This document shows, one piece after another, positions 41,976 to 50,288 of a stretch of DNA of 64,000 nucleotides. The first letter of the stretch is position 1; the number at the start of each line of letters is the position of its first letter. The notes beneath the pieces are model-generated. The model was not told the DNA's origin. It made no database searches and was given only the letters and a program-made list of their open reading frames with translations. Source of the stretch: Pedobacter soli. Its GTDB lineage: Bacteria; Bacteroidota; Bacteroidia; Sphingobacteriales; Sphingobacteriaceae. The position numbers were made by a program, and so were the translations under genes. The stretch spans positions 1 to 64,000 of the forward strand of contig NZ_FMZH01000011.1 of NCBI RefSeq assembly GCF_900101435.1, given 5' to 3'.

Positions 41976-42881
41976 CTACAGCAAGTTGTTTTTAATATAA
42001 TTGTAGCTTTCTGTAATGCTTTGAAAAGGTTCTTTTTTAATCAGGTCCTGTTCGGTAAAAATGTAATCAACACCGGCCAGTTTAGCGCTGGCAAAAATGG
42101 TTTTAAAATCGATTTTGCCCGAACCTACTTCGGTAAACACGGCTTTATCCTGTTTATCCATATCCTTAACATGAAACATTTTATATCGCCCCGGATTTTT
42201 ACTGAACATGGCTACGGGATCTAAGCCTGCATTTACGGCCCAGAAAATATCGAGTTCAAAGCCTACCAGTTTGGCATCGGTTTCATTGAGTAAAATGGAA
42301 TAGCCTGTAACACCGTTACCCTGATCTTTAAATTCGAAATTGTGGTTGTGGTAGGCTAATTTTAGGCCTGATTGTTGACAGAGCTCTGCGGCCTGATTAA
42401 ATTTGGTGGCCATGCGCTTGTAATCATCTAATGTGCCGTTTGCTCTGATATCGGTAGGTAATGCCGGAACCACAAAATATTTTTGACCTACGGTTGCAGC
42501 AGTTTCGATGTGCGATTTTAATACTTTATCATCGCCGGTAGAAAGGAAGTCGGTTAAATTGTAATGGCCACTTGGCGAAGTAAGGTTATTGGCTGTAAGT
42601 AAAGCTTTAAAATCTTTGGCTTCCAACCCCCAGAAGCCCTTAACTTCATATTTGCCCGGATAGCCATAATAAGTTTCTACCTGGTTATAGCCAATCTGGG
42701 CCACGCGGGCTATAGTGGCCTTAACATCGGCTGTTAATTGTTCTCTCAAGGTAAATAAACCAATGCCTATTTTAGAAATTTTGGCTGGTTGTGCCAGGGC
42801 AGAGGTAATAACTGACGGGCTTAAAAATGCTGCAACTGCAGCTAAGCTTGTTTGCTGTAAAAATGATCTTCTTGTTGTCAT
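41976..42881 (-). CDS. Exported sugar phosphate isomerase/epimerase-like TIM-barrel protein (3)
   Basis: Started at ATG 42881 the protein has 301 residues and begins MTTRRSFLQQTSLAAVAAF, a twin-arginine signal. A longer frame runs to 43085 but would overlap the TonB receptor gene and hide the signal, so it is rejected. The barrel is a paralogue of those at 30181 and 31061 (ETYYGYPGKYEVKGFWGL, SPSGHYNLTDF, YHNHNFEFK, GFELDIFWAV, FHVKDMDKQ). It is separated from the receptor by a terminator, so it has its own transcription start or relies on read-through. Confidence 0.85.
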   Translation of the reverse strand: MTTRRSFLQQTSLAAVAAFLSPSVITSALAQPAKISKIGIGLFTLREQLTADVKATIARVAQIGYNQVETYYGYPGKYEVKGFWGLEAKDFKALLTANNLTSPSGHYNLTDFLSTGDDKVLKSHIETAATVGQKYFVVPALPTDIRANGTLDDYKRMATKFNQAAELCQQSGLKLAYHNHNFEFKDQGNGVTGYSILLNETDAKLVGFELDIFWAVNAGLDPVAMFSKNPGRYKMFHVKDMDKQDKAVFTEVGSGKIDFKTIFASAKLAGVDYIFTEQDLIKKEPFQSITESYNYIKNNLL

Positions 42882-42894
42882 GATGTTTTGAATT

Positions 42895-42924
42895 AAAAAA
42901 GGCCGGAGCGTAAACTCCGGCCTT
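42895..42924 (-). terminator. Strong intrinsic terminator of the TonB receptor gene
   Basis: GGCCGGAG (42901-42908) pairs with CTCCGGCC (42915-42922); on the minus strand a T6 tract follows. It stops transcription four bases after the receptor stop codon. Confidence 0.85.
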
Positions 42925-42928
42925 GCTG

Positions 42929-45859
42929 TTAAAATGAATAAGCCAATGATCCCCAGAAAGTACGTTGAAGTAAAGTTCTGCCAATCATTAATTGACCAGG
43001 GCTTACTGTTGAGAAATCTCTGAACTGATCTCCACGAACATCGCCTTCGGTCAACACTTTTGCATTTAACAAATTGTCTGCCCAAAATCTTATGGCTACT
43101 TTTTTAGTGAAATTATAGCCTGCGCCAGCTTTCATTACCACATAACCGGGTAATTCGTAGCTTCCGCTTGGTGAGGTAAAGCGGCTGCCCACGTAATTTG
43201 CTGCAACATATAAGTTAAAGTTTTTGTAATCGTAGTTTGCACCAAGTTCGGTGTTAAGCACCGGAACCCGTTCTGTGCGGTTACCGGTAAAGCTGTAAAT
43301 GCGGTTACCAAATTCGGCGGCAACGGCAGCGTTGCCACTGGTATTGGCTTCATAATCGGTATATTTAGAATCCTGAAGCGTTCCGGTTAAGCGTAAGCTG
43401 AGTGGTTTGGCAATTTTGTAAGAAACTTCATATTCTGCGCTCCAGGTGCGGGTAGAACCAAAAGCCACCAAAGCCTGTGTACCTGCCGCTGTGGTTGGCA
43501 CATTAATGCTTAACGATACATTTTTAATAGCCGAGTAACTTCCGGAGGCAAAAATGGCCAGGTTGTTTTTGGCATATTTAAAGCCTACTTCGCCTAAATA
43601 AACCGGACGTTTTTTAATATTGGCGGCATTGTAGGCCGATGCATTGTAATCGCCAATGTTCGGCGCGTTGTAGGCTTTGGTTGCCCGGGCAAAAATGCTT
43701 GAAGTATTGCTGATTTTATAATTTGCACCTACAGAAGCCGCCCAATTAGTTAATGTTTCGTTATAAGCAGTATAGCCTAAAATAGTCGGTGTAGCACTTG
43801 CACTTGCATTTACAGTACCATTGGTGTTTAATGCATAATAAGGTCTGTCGCCTTTTACATTTTGATTGTCGATCCTCGCCCCAATATCCAGACGCCATTT
43901 TTCTGATATTTTAATCTCATCACCAGCGTAAGCGGATAAGGTTCTGGTATCGCCTATGAAGGTATTTTTAGTTTGAATGGTGCGCTCTGCAGCAGTTGGC
44001 GATTGTAAGATAATACTTGGGTGTTCTTTAAACTCGGTAAACGAACGGAAAGCATAACGTACATCGTCTCGGTTATATTGGTGGATGCCCAATCCGATAT
44101 TAAGACTGTGGTTTTTTACTTTCTTTTTTAGGTCCAGATAATCTACAATCTGCACGTCGCTGTTAATTTGCCCCTGGGCATTTGAGGTAATTACATAATC
44201 GCCGGCTACAAAAGGTGCAACAGCACCGCCAGGGTAGTAGTAAGGTGTTGTGCTGGTTCTGGCTGTAATTCCGGCAGGTGCAGTATAAGTAGCATTGGTG
44301 TGGGTATTCTGGTAACGGAAATTGTTTACGATCTGCCAGCCATTATCAGTTAGGTAGTTAAACTGGAAACCAGCAGAACCTAATTTGGTATGTATCCCGT
44401 CTGTTAAACTAAAATCATAGTTTCCGTTTACAGGGTCGTTATAGCTCCAATCGGTTTGAACAGGAGTAATGGATTGAGAAGCCATATTGTAATCTCGGTA
44501 AGTGGTTGGCTTTCCGGTTCCATCGTAAGGGTAGTAACTGGTTAACAGGAACTGAACTTTATCGTTCAGGTACTTTCCGTAAAGGCGGATAAAACCTTTG
44601 TTATTCTTGAAACTAAAAGTCATGTTACCTTTAATTTGTCCGCCTCGATTGGCCGGATTAAAACCCTGATCTACCACGCCATTATCGGTACGGTAAAAAC
44701 CACCAATGTTGTATTTAACCTGATCACTTATTTTTCCACCGGTATTGCCATCAAAACGGTACAAGCCCTGCGAAAAGCCTGTGGTGAATTTAAACTGGCC
44801 ATATTGTTTATCGGCACCCACATAACTGAGGTTGTTAACCACTGCACCAGGTGTATTGGCCTGAATAATAGAAGCGTTACCTCCTCTAATGGCTTCGATG
44901 TTTTGGATAGTCAAATCGGTTTTGTAGTATTGATCTACTGATGGATTGGTGTTGAAGCCTGTAGGTAACAAAGGCAAACCATCTTCCTGTATACCCAGGA
45001 ATATATAACCACCTTGTTGCGGAAAGCCCCTTACCCAAACGTTTCCGGGCCCATCACCACCTGTACTCTCTACAGTTAAACCCGGAATGGCTTTTAATAA
45101 ATCGGTACTGTTTAAAGGTGCCCTGTTGGTAATGTCTTTATTGCTTACCGAAGTAAGGGCTACGCTGCTTTCGAGCTTCTTTTTCGGATTACCACCGGTA
45201 ACCATTACACTTTCGAGCTGTAAGTTATCTTCTGATAAGCTGATGTTCAGGTTTTCGTCGGCATTGCCTGGCGATAGGTTAACTTCTTTAGAAATATAGC
45301 CTACGTACCTTACTACCAGCACGCGACTGTCAACCGTAAGGCCTTTTAATGCAAAAGCTCCGTTTTCATCGGTGGTAGTACCAATGGTTTTGCCTTTTAC
45401 GGTAACCGATACCCCGGGGATGGCGTTGCCTTTGCTATCGGTAACTTTACCGGTAACAATCCCTTCAAAGGCTTTTAACAGTGCGAGGTTGTTATTGGCG
45501 GGAATAGAATAGAGCAGAATCTGATCTTTAACTATCCTATATCCCACGTCATAACGTTTTAGCGAATTCTCAAGAAAGTATTTAAGTTTTTGGTTAACAA
45601 CGTTTACAGATATTTTCCGATCGGAGTTAATTAATTGCGGACTGTACACAAATTTTACATTGGCCAGCTGTTCGGTTTTTTCAATAATGGTTTTAATATC
45701 GGTTTGATCGGCTTTGATCGAGATTGCTTTATTCAGAAATTCCTGTGCGCCAACATTTTTTGCAAATGCAGCACAGGTAAAGGTTATTATTGCAAGTATT
45801 TGGTAAATCGAAACTCTCATTGCATATATCGCCAGCGAAATAAGTTGATTTTTTTTCAT
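42929..45859 (-). CDS. TonB-dependent receptor with STN signalling domain
   Basis: The 976-residue outer-membrane protein begins with a signal peptide (ending about residue 38), then an STN domain (about 45-115: ISIKADQTDIKTIIEKTEQLANVKF), a carboxypeptidase-regulatory-like beta-sandwich (about 135-210: GKVTDSKGNAIPGVSVTV), a plug (RAPLNSTDLLKAIPGL) and a barrel ending AYSF. The STN domain transmits ligand binding to an anti-sigma factor, and the FecR and ECF sigma genes lie upstream in the order expected for such a circuit. FecA-like receptors import iron chelates, but this one precedes the sugar oxidation genes, so a carbohydrate or other ligand is also possible. Confidence 0.9.
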   Translation of the reverse strand: MKKNQLISLAIYAMRVSIYQILAIITFTCAAFAKNVGAQEFLNKAISIKADQTDIKTIIEKTEQLANVKFVYSPQLINSDRKISVNVVNQKLKYFLENSLKRYDVGYRIVKDQILLYSIPANNNLALLKAFEGIVTGKVTDSKGNAIPGVSVTVKGKTIGTTTDENGAFALKGLTVDSRVLVVRYVGYISKEVNLSPGNADENLNISLSEDNLQLESVMVTGGNPKKKLESSVALTSVSNKDITNRAPLNSTDLLKAIPGLTVESTGGDGPGNVWVRGFPQQGGYIFLGIQEDGLPLLPTGFNTNPSVDQYYKTDLTIQNIEAIRGGNASIIQANTPGAVVNNLSYVGADKQYGQFKFTTGFSQGLYRFDGNTGGKISDQVKYNIGGFYRTDNGVVDQGFNPANRGGQIKGNMTFSFKNNKGFIRLYGKYLNDKVQFLLTSYYPYDGTGKPTTYRDYNMASQSITPVQTDWSYNDPVNGNYDFSLTDGIHTKLGSAGFQFNYLTDNGWQIVNNFRYQNTHTNATYTAPAGITARTSTTPYYYPGGAVAPFVAGDYVITSNAQGQINSDVQIVDYLDLKKKVKNHSLNIGLGIHQYNRDDVRYAFRSFTEFKEHPSIILQSPTAAERTIQTKNTFIGDTRTLSAYAGDEIKISEKWRLDIGARIDNQNVKGDRPYYALNTNGTVNASASATPTILGYTAYNETLTNWAASVGANYKISNTSSIFARATKAYNAPNIGDYNASAYNAANIKKRPVYLGEVGFKYAKNNLAIFASGSYSAIKNVSLSINVPTTAAGTQALVAFGSTRTWSAEYEVSYKIAKPLSLRLTGTLQDSKYTDYEANTSGNAAVAAEFGNRIYSFTGNRTERVPVLNTELGANYDYKNFNLYVAANYVGSRFTSPSGSYELPGYVVMKAGAGYNFTKKVAIRFWADNLLNAKVLTEGDVRGDQFRDFSTVSPGQLMIGRTLLQRTFWGSLAYSF

Positions 45860-45914
45860 AAATTTGGTTGTTGTTCATTAAATGATTGGATTTATTGGAC
45901 ATAGGAATACCATG

Positions 45915-45932
45915 AATACATTTCTATGTATT
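45915..45932. promoter_or_regulatory. Inverted repeat upstream of the TonB receptor gene
   Basis: AATACAT (45915-45921) and ATGTATT (45926-45932) flank TTCT, 56 bases before the receptor start. It could be an operator or part of an ECF-controlled promoter. Confidence 0.35.
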
Positions 45933-45938
45933 TAACTC

Positions 45939-45972
45939 GCCGGCAATGCCCCACATTGTCGGCTTTGTTTTT
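45939..45972 (+). terminator. Hairpin with T tract on the strand opposite the receptor operon
   Basis: GCCGGCAATG (45939-45948) pairs with CATTGTCGGC (45954-45963), one G-T pair, followed on plus by TTTGTTTTTT. No plus-strand gene ends here, so it may block antisense transcription or be a structural element of the minus-strand mRNA between fecR and the receptor gene. Confidence 0.45.
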
Positions 45973-46054
45973 TAGAAAAATATTATGGGAAGTGGTGCCG
46001 CGGTTACGGGCTGTTGATAATCTGGTACTGTTTCATAATGTTTATATATTTTGG

Positions 46055-47077
46055 TTAGTTGGTATTCGAAACCATAATGCTGGTTCCTTTGATTTTATAT
46101 TTACCTGATATAGATCCGCAAATCAGATCGAGCTGCTCATATAGCCCTTTATTGCTTAAATCTCCGGTAAAGGTGTAGTTTAAAATATCCTGCTGACTGG
46201 TTAAAATATCAATACCGTAGGCTTCTGATAAGGTACTGAAAATCTCTTTCAGGCTTTTTTCTTTAAAATTATAACTGACCGTGTTGGGTACATTGTAAGC
46301 CACGGCTAAAGGAATAGGGTGCTCTACCAGGGTTTTGCTTAAGTTATGATCGGTATAAATTCCCTTCTGATTAGGTTTGAGTAAAATAGGTTTGGCTACC
46401 CTTTTATCCGAAAGGCGGAACAGGCTGCAGTTTTCGTTTTCGTTTACCTGTACCTTGCCTGTGCGTACCGAAACTTGTGCCGGTTGCTGGTTAACTGATG
46501 ATTTAACAAAAAAGCTGGTACCTAAAACGCGTACAACCAATGTTCGGTTGTACACGTAAAAAGGTCTTTTCGGATTTTTGCTTACCGAGAAAAAAGCATT
46601 TCCTTTTAGGTAAACGGTTCTTTTATCGGTAGCAAAATCCTTTGGGTAAATAATGTTTGCCTTTGGATCTAAAGTAATTTTACTCTCATCGCTCAGCGAA
46701 ACTATGATGGGACGATTTGTATCGTTGGTTTTGCTAATTAGTTCCAGACCTTCATTATCGCTCATAAAGGCATTTTCGGCGTTGTTCTTGTTTGCCCAGT
46801 ACAAGCCACCAATTAGAAATGCAACAATAAACGATGCTGCAATGGCAAATTTTGGCCAAAGTCTCTTTATGGTAGCCGTTTTTACCAGTTTTGTGGCATC
46901 TGGATTGATATTTTGCCAAACACTTTGCTGCATCTCATCCAGTGCAGCATCAGAAAGATCTTCAAAACTCTTACTGTTTAAATTATGATACCATTTATCT
47001 ACCCAAAGCTTTTCGGCTTCAGTACAATTTCCGTCGTGATAACGGGTAAGTAAATCGTAGAATGATTTTTGGTTCAT
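46055..47077 (-). CDS. FecR-family anti-sigma factor
   Basis: The 340-residue protein begins with a cytoplasmic FecR N-domain (YHDGNCTEAEKLWVDKWY), followed by one membrane segment (IAASFIVAFLIGGLYWA, about residues 93-110) and a periplasmic FecR domain (YPKDFATDKRTVYLKGNAFFSV, TSFFVK). The C-terminal DUF4974 domain (SLKEIFSTLSEAYGIDIL, YTFTGDLSNKGLYEQLDLI) contacts the STN domain of the receptor. It holds the neighbouring ECF sigma factor until the TonB receptor is loaded. Confidence 0.9.
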   Translation of the reverse strand: MNQKSFYDLLTRYHDGNCTEAEKLWVDKWYHNLNSKSFEDLSDAALDEMQQSVWQNINPDATKLVKTATIKRLWPKFAIAASFIVAFLIGGLYWANKNNAENAFMSDNEGLELISKTNDTNRPIIVSLSDESKITLDPKANIIYPKDFATDKRTVYLKGNAFFSVSKNPKRPFYVYNRTLVVRVLGTSFFVKSSVNQQPAQVSVRTGKVQVNENENCSLFRLSDKRVAKPILLKPNQKGIYTDHNLSKTLVEHPIPLAVAYNVPNTVSYNFKEKSLKEIFSTLSEAYGIDILTSQQDILNYTFTGDLSNKGLYEQLDLICGSISGKYKIKGTSIMVSNTN

Positions 47078-47181
47078 AAGAAAAAATATTTGGCTTTATA
47101 CTTACAAGTAACACAATGAGGGCTAAACCCTAAAGCAAATTGCAGAAAAATGAAATTATTTTGTAATTATCTGATATACAG

Positions 47182-47742
47182 CTATAAAAAGATGTAGAAA
47201 TTTTTAATATATTCTTTAATCCTTTTAATAGACTGGGTAATGTGGTATTCCACAGCCTTTTCAGAAATGTTTAATCCGGCAGAAATATCTTTGGTAGATT
47301 GGTGCTGGTAACGGCTGAGCCTGAAAACTTCCCGGGTTTTTTCGGGGAGCGAATTGATGCCTTGTTCGATAATGGCTGAAAGGTCATGAAAGTCGACCAG
47401 GTTGGCGGTATCCTGATGATCTTCTGTATAGGTGAGGCTTTGGTATTGCACGTATTTGTTTTCCATCACCAAACTCCTGATATGGTTAATTACACTCAGT
47501 TTTAGTGCGCCAAATAAATAAGCTTGCAGGTTGCTGATTTTGGCTTCAGCACGTTTTTCCCAAAGTGAAATGAAAATATTCTGCACCAGTTCCTCAGCAA
47601 TTATCCTTTCTCCTGTTTTTTTGTAAGCTGCTAAAAGCAATTCTTTACTATAGGTTAAATAAATGCGCTCATAAGCCTGCTTATCGCCCAGTTTTAGGCG
47701 GTTAAGTAAATCTGCAGCATATTCAGGCTCAAAAGGAGTCAT
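47182..47742 (-). CDS. ECF-type RNA polymerase sigma factor
   Basis: This 186-residue sigma factor has region 2 (AYERIYLTYSKELLLAAYKKTGERIIAEELVQNIFISLWEKR, split here: the DNA-melting part is EELVQNIFISLWEKR) and region 4 (LPEKTREVFRLSRYQHQSTKDI... helix-turn-helix) as in the Bacteroidota FecI-like group that pairs with FecR. No region 3 is present. It should direct transcription of the downstream receptor, possibly with the sugar oxidation genes. A gap of 104 bases separates it from fecR, so both may be transcribed from one promoter. Confidence 0.9.
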   Translation of the reverse strand: MTPFEPEYAADLLNRLKLGDKQAYERIYLTYSKELLLAAYKKTGERIIAEELVQNIFISLWEKRAEAKISNLQAYLFGALKLSVINHIRSLVMENKYVQYQSLTYTEDHQDTANLVDFHDLSAIIEQGINSLPEKTREVFRLSRYQHQSTKDISAGLNISEKAVEYHITQSIKRIKEYIKNFYIFL

Positions 47743-47850
47743 TGGTTTATTTGGAGGTACGCTAAGGTAAATGTATAAATTTTAAGTTTTAAAGCTGAGA
47801 TATTGGTGTGTTTTAAAGTTGAAAAGTTGAAAAGTTTTAATGTTGGAATG
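47743..47850. other. Leader of the ECF sigma gene with a near-consensus -7 box
   Basis: On the minus strand a TACATTTA sequence lies about 25 bases before the sigma start, one base off TAnnTTTG. Otherwise nothing is seen. Confidence 0.35.
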
Positions 47851-48290
47851 TTGGCAGTTCGCAGTAAACCAGTTTGCAATTTACAGTTTTCGGTTGACAG
47901 TTAACCAGTTTCAACGATTAACCAGTTAACCTTGCTGAGTTGGCAGTTTTCAATTTACAGTTAACAGTTTTCAGTTGACAGTTAACCAGCTTAAACGATT
48001 TACACAGTTAACCTTGCTGAGTTGGCAGTTTTCAATTTACAGTTAACCAGTTTAAACGATTTACACAGTTAACCTTGCTGAGTTGGCAGTTTTCAGTTTG
48101 CAATTTACAGTTAACAGTTTGCAATTTACAATTAACCAGTTTAAACGATTTAAACAGTTAACCTTGCTAAGTTGGCAGTTTTCAATTGACAGTTAACCAG
48201 TTTAAACGATTAAACAGTTAACCATATCAGTAGGCAGTTTGCAATTTACAGTTAACCAGTTTCAACGATTTAATCAGTTAACCAACTTAC
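47851..48290. repeat. Six-copy degenerate tandem repeat before the threonine dehydrogenase gene
   Basis: Copies start at 47851, 47940, 48022, 48083, 48172 and 48231, with lengths of 89, 82, 61, 89, 59 and about 60 bases. The shared core runs TTGGCAGTTTTCAATTTACA, then GTTAACCAGTTTAAACGATT, then CAGTTAACCTTGCTGAG. Longer copies have an extra internal CAGTT-word insert. No coding potential is seen. Variable unit length and the lack of unique spacers rule out a CRISPR array. Confidence 0.85.
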
Positions 48291-48332
48291 ACACTAAGTA
48301 TAAATATTTTATCACCTTTTATCTCATTTTTT

Positions 48333-48340
48333 TACCTTTG
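48333..48340 (+). promoter_or_regulatory. -7 box of the tdh-like gene
   Basis: TACCTTTG matches TAnnTTTG exactly, 18 bases before the ATG at 48359. No TTG lies at the expected -33 position. It supports the shorter gene start. Confidence 0.6.
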
Positions 48341-48358
48341 CTCAATCTCAAGAAAAAT

Positions 48359-49306
48359 ATGCAGGAAAAAATTGTTGTTTTAGGCTCTAACGGACAGATT
48401 GGCACCGAATTGGTTACCACTTTACGTAAGATATATGGCGATGATAACGTAGTTGCATGCGATATCCGCAGACCTGATTATGATATCAAAAACTCTGCGC
48501 CATTCGAATTTGTAAATGTGCTTGATAAGGAAATGGTTAAAGGCATTTTTCACAAGTACAGGCCTACACAGGTTTACCTGCTGGCGGCATTATTATCAGC
48601 AACGGGCGAACAGAACCCTAAATTAGCCTGGGATTTAAACATGAATGGTTTGCTGAATGTACTCGATTTAGCACTCGAATATAAAACAGCAAAAGTGTAC
48701 TGGCCAAGTTCTATTGCTGTGTTTGGGCCAAATTCGCCTAAAGATCATACCTCGCAATATTGTGTAATGGACCCGAATACGGTTTATGGTATTAGTAAAC
48801 TGGCTGGCGAGCGTTGGTGCGAATATTACAACCAAAAATATGGTTTGGATGTACGCAGTATCCGTTATCCGGGATTGATTAGCTGGAAGGCAGCACCGGG
48901 AGGAGGAACTACTGATTATGCCATTCATATTTTTCACGATGCGTTAAAAAAAGGCAGCTATCAGAGTTTCTTAAATGCCGGAACCGAATTGCCGATGATG
49001 TATATGGACGATGCGATTCGTGGTACGATTGAATTGATGGATGCACCAGCCGATCAGATTTCGGTGCGCAGCAGTTATAATTTTGCTGGCGTAAGTTTTA
49101 CACCAGAAGTTTTAGCAGCCGAAATCAGGAAGCACATTCCTGATTTTACCTTAACTTACACCGAAAACGATCCGCGCCAGCAAATTGCCAACAGCTGGCC
49201 ACGTTCTATTGATGATACCTACGCGGCTAAAGACTGGGGCTGGAAACCGGAGTTCGATTTATCGAAGCTGACAACTGATATGTTAAAGAATTTAAAAAAG
49301 AGCTAA
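48359..49306 (+). CDS. tdh: L-threonine 3-dehydrogenase, SDR (epimerase-like) type
   Basis: From ATG 48359 the product has 315 residues; a frame starting at 48239 lies within the repeats and before the promoter, so it is rejected. It has the NAD-binding site GSNGQIG (residues 9-15) and the SDR catalytic pair Tyr143-x-x-x-Lys147. The segments YPGLISW, GGGTTDYAIHIFHDAL and LPMMYMDDAIRGTIELM are typical of UDP-galactose epimerase-like threonine dehydrogenases, which oxidise L-threonine to 2-amino-3-oxobutyrate. Identification rests on family resemblance. Confidence 0.85.
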   Translation: MQEKIVVLGSNGQIGTELVTTLRKIYGDDNVVACDIRRPDYDIKNSAPFEFVNVLDKEMVKGIFHKYRPTQVYLLAALLSATGEQNPKLAWDLNMNGLLNVLDLALEYKTAKVYWPSSIAVFGPNSPKDHTSQYCVMDPNTVYGISKLAGERWCEYYNQKYGLDVRSIRYPGLISWKAAPGGGTTDYAIHIFHDALKKGSYQSFLNAGTELPMMYMDDAIRGTIELMDAPADQISVRSSYNFAGVSFTPEVLAAEIRKHIPDFTLTYTENDPRQQIANSWPRSIDDTYAAKDWGWKPEFDLSKLTTDMLKNLKKS

Positions 49307-49382
49307 AAGACCAAAGCTAAAAGACTAAAGCAGAGGTATTATATTAAATAAACAAAATAAAGGGTTAGGAACAAGGATCATC

Positions 49383-49412
49383 TTGATACTTGATTCCAAT
49401 TACTTGATACTA
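49383..49412. repeat. ttgatacttgat word repeat before the YebC gene
   Basis: The words cttgatacttgattcc and acttgatactac belong to the same family as the block at 6280-6424 between nrdB and nrdA. Confidence 0.5.
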
Positions 49413-49416
49413 CAAA

Positions 49417-50145
49417 ATGGGAAGAGCATTCGAATTTAGAAAAGAAAGAAAATTTAAGCGTTGGGCCAAAATGGCGGTTCAGTTTACGCGTATTGGTAAA
49501 GATATTGTAATGGCGGTTAAGGAATCGGGGCCTCATCCTGAAACCAACTCGCGTTTACGTACGGCTATGCAAAATGCTAAAGCTGTAAACATGCCTAAAG
49601 ATAGGGTAGAGGCAGCTATTAAGCGTGCATCTGATAAATCGTTAGCCAATTACGAAGAAATTGTTTACGAAGGTTACGCACCTCATGGTGTGGCGGTTTT
49701 AATTGAAACTGCAACCGATAATACCAACCGTACCGTTGCCAACGTGCGCAGCTACTTTAATAAAACCAATGGAACTTTAGGCAAAACCGGTTCTTTGGAT
49801 TTTGTTTTCAACCGTAAATCTATTTTCCGCTTTGTACCTGCTGATGATTTGGATTTGGAAGAATTAGAATTTGAATTAATTGATGCAGGTTTAGAAGAAC
49901 TTTACGTTGAAGCGGATGAAGAAGGAAATGATGTAGCAGTAGCTCAGGGCGCTTTTGAAAACTTTGGTTCTTTACAAAAAGCACTGGAAGAAAAAGGCAT
50001 TGAGTTAAAAAGCTCTAAACTGGAGCGCATTGCTTTATCGCACCATGAGGTAACCGAAGAGCAAGCTGCCGATGTTTTAAAACTGATTGATAAGCTGGAA
50101 GAGGATGATGATGTGCAGGCGGTTTATCACAACATGGCTGAATAA
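49417..50145 (+). CDS. YebC/PmpR-family (TACO1) protein
   Basis: The 242-residue protein begins MGRAFEFRKERKFKRW and has the three-domain TACO1/YebC layout, seen in the FTRIGKDIVMAVKESGPHPETN and NAKAVNMPKDRVEAAIKRAS segments and in IVYEGYAPHGVAVLIETATDN. Family members have been described both as DNA-binding transcription regulators and as ribosome-associated proteins that aid translation of proline-rich stretches; the sequence cannot tell which applies. It is followed by a strong terminator, and appears to be a single-gene unit. Confidence 0.9.
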   Translation: MGRAFEFRKERKFKRWAKMAVQFTRIGKDIVMAVKESGPHPETNSRLRTAMQNAKAVNMPKDRVEAAIKRASDKSLANYEEIVYEGYAPHGVAVLIETATDNTNRTVANVRSYFNKTNGTLGKTGSLDFVFNRKSIFRFVPADDLDLEELEFELIDAGLEELYVEADEEGNDVAVAQGAFENFGSLQKALEEKGIELKSSKLERIALSHHEVTEEQAADVLKLIDKLEEDDDVQAVYHNMAE

Positions 50146-50164
50146 TAAATACCTTATTTATAGC

Positions 50165-50198
50165 AAAAGGCTTGGGGATTTTCCTCAAGCCTTTTTTG
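50165..50198 (+). terminator. Intrinsic terminator of the YebC gene
   Basis: AAAAGGCTTGGGGA (50165-50178) pairs with TCCTCAAGCCTTTT (50182-50195), one G-T pair, followed by further T. Confidence 0.85.
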
Positions 50199-50205
50199 TT
50201 ATTTA

Positions 50206-50238
50206 AGACCTCGCAGGTTTTTAAAACCTGCGAGGTCT
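50206..50238. repeat. REP-like 33-bp palindrome upstream of the RAYT gene
   Basis: Arms AGACCTCGCAGGTTTT and AAAACCTGCGAGGTCT are perfect complements (16 bp) around one central T. It is identical to the copy at 50857-50889, in the same orientation. Confidence 0.9.
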
Positions 50239-50288
50239 GGAAGCTAAATAGGTGATTTGATTTTACTTGATTTTATTTAAATTTAAGT

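Noticed and set aside
42882..43085. N-terminal extension of the TIM-barrel gene into the TonB gene
   Set aside because: It would cross the strong terminator and the TonB coding region and would hide the Tat signal.
47851..48290. CRISPR array
   Set aside because: Repeat units vary from 59 to 89 bases and contain the same words throughout, with no unique spacers and no cas genes.
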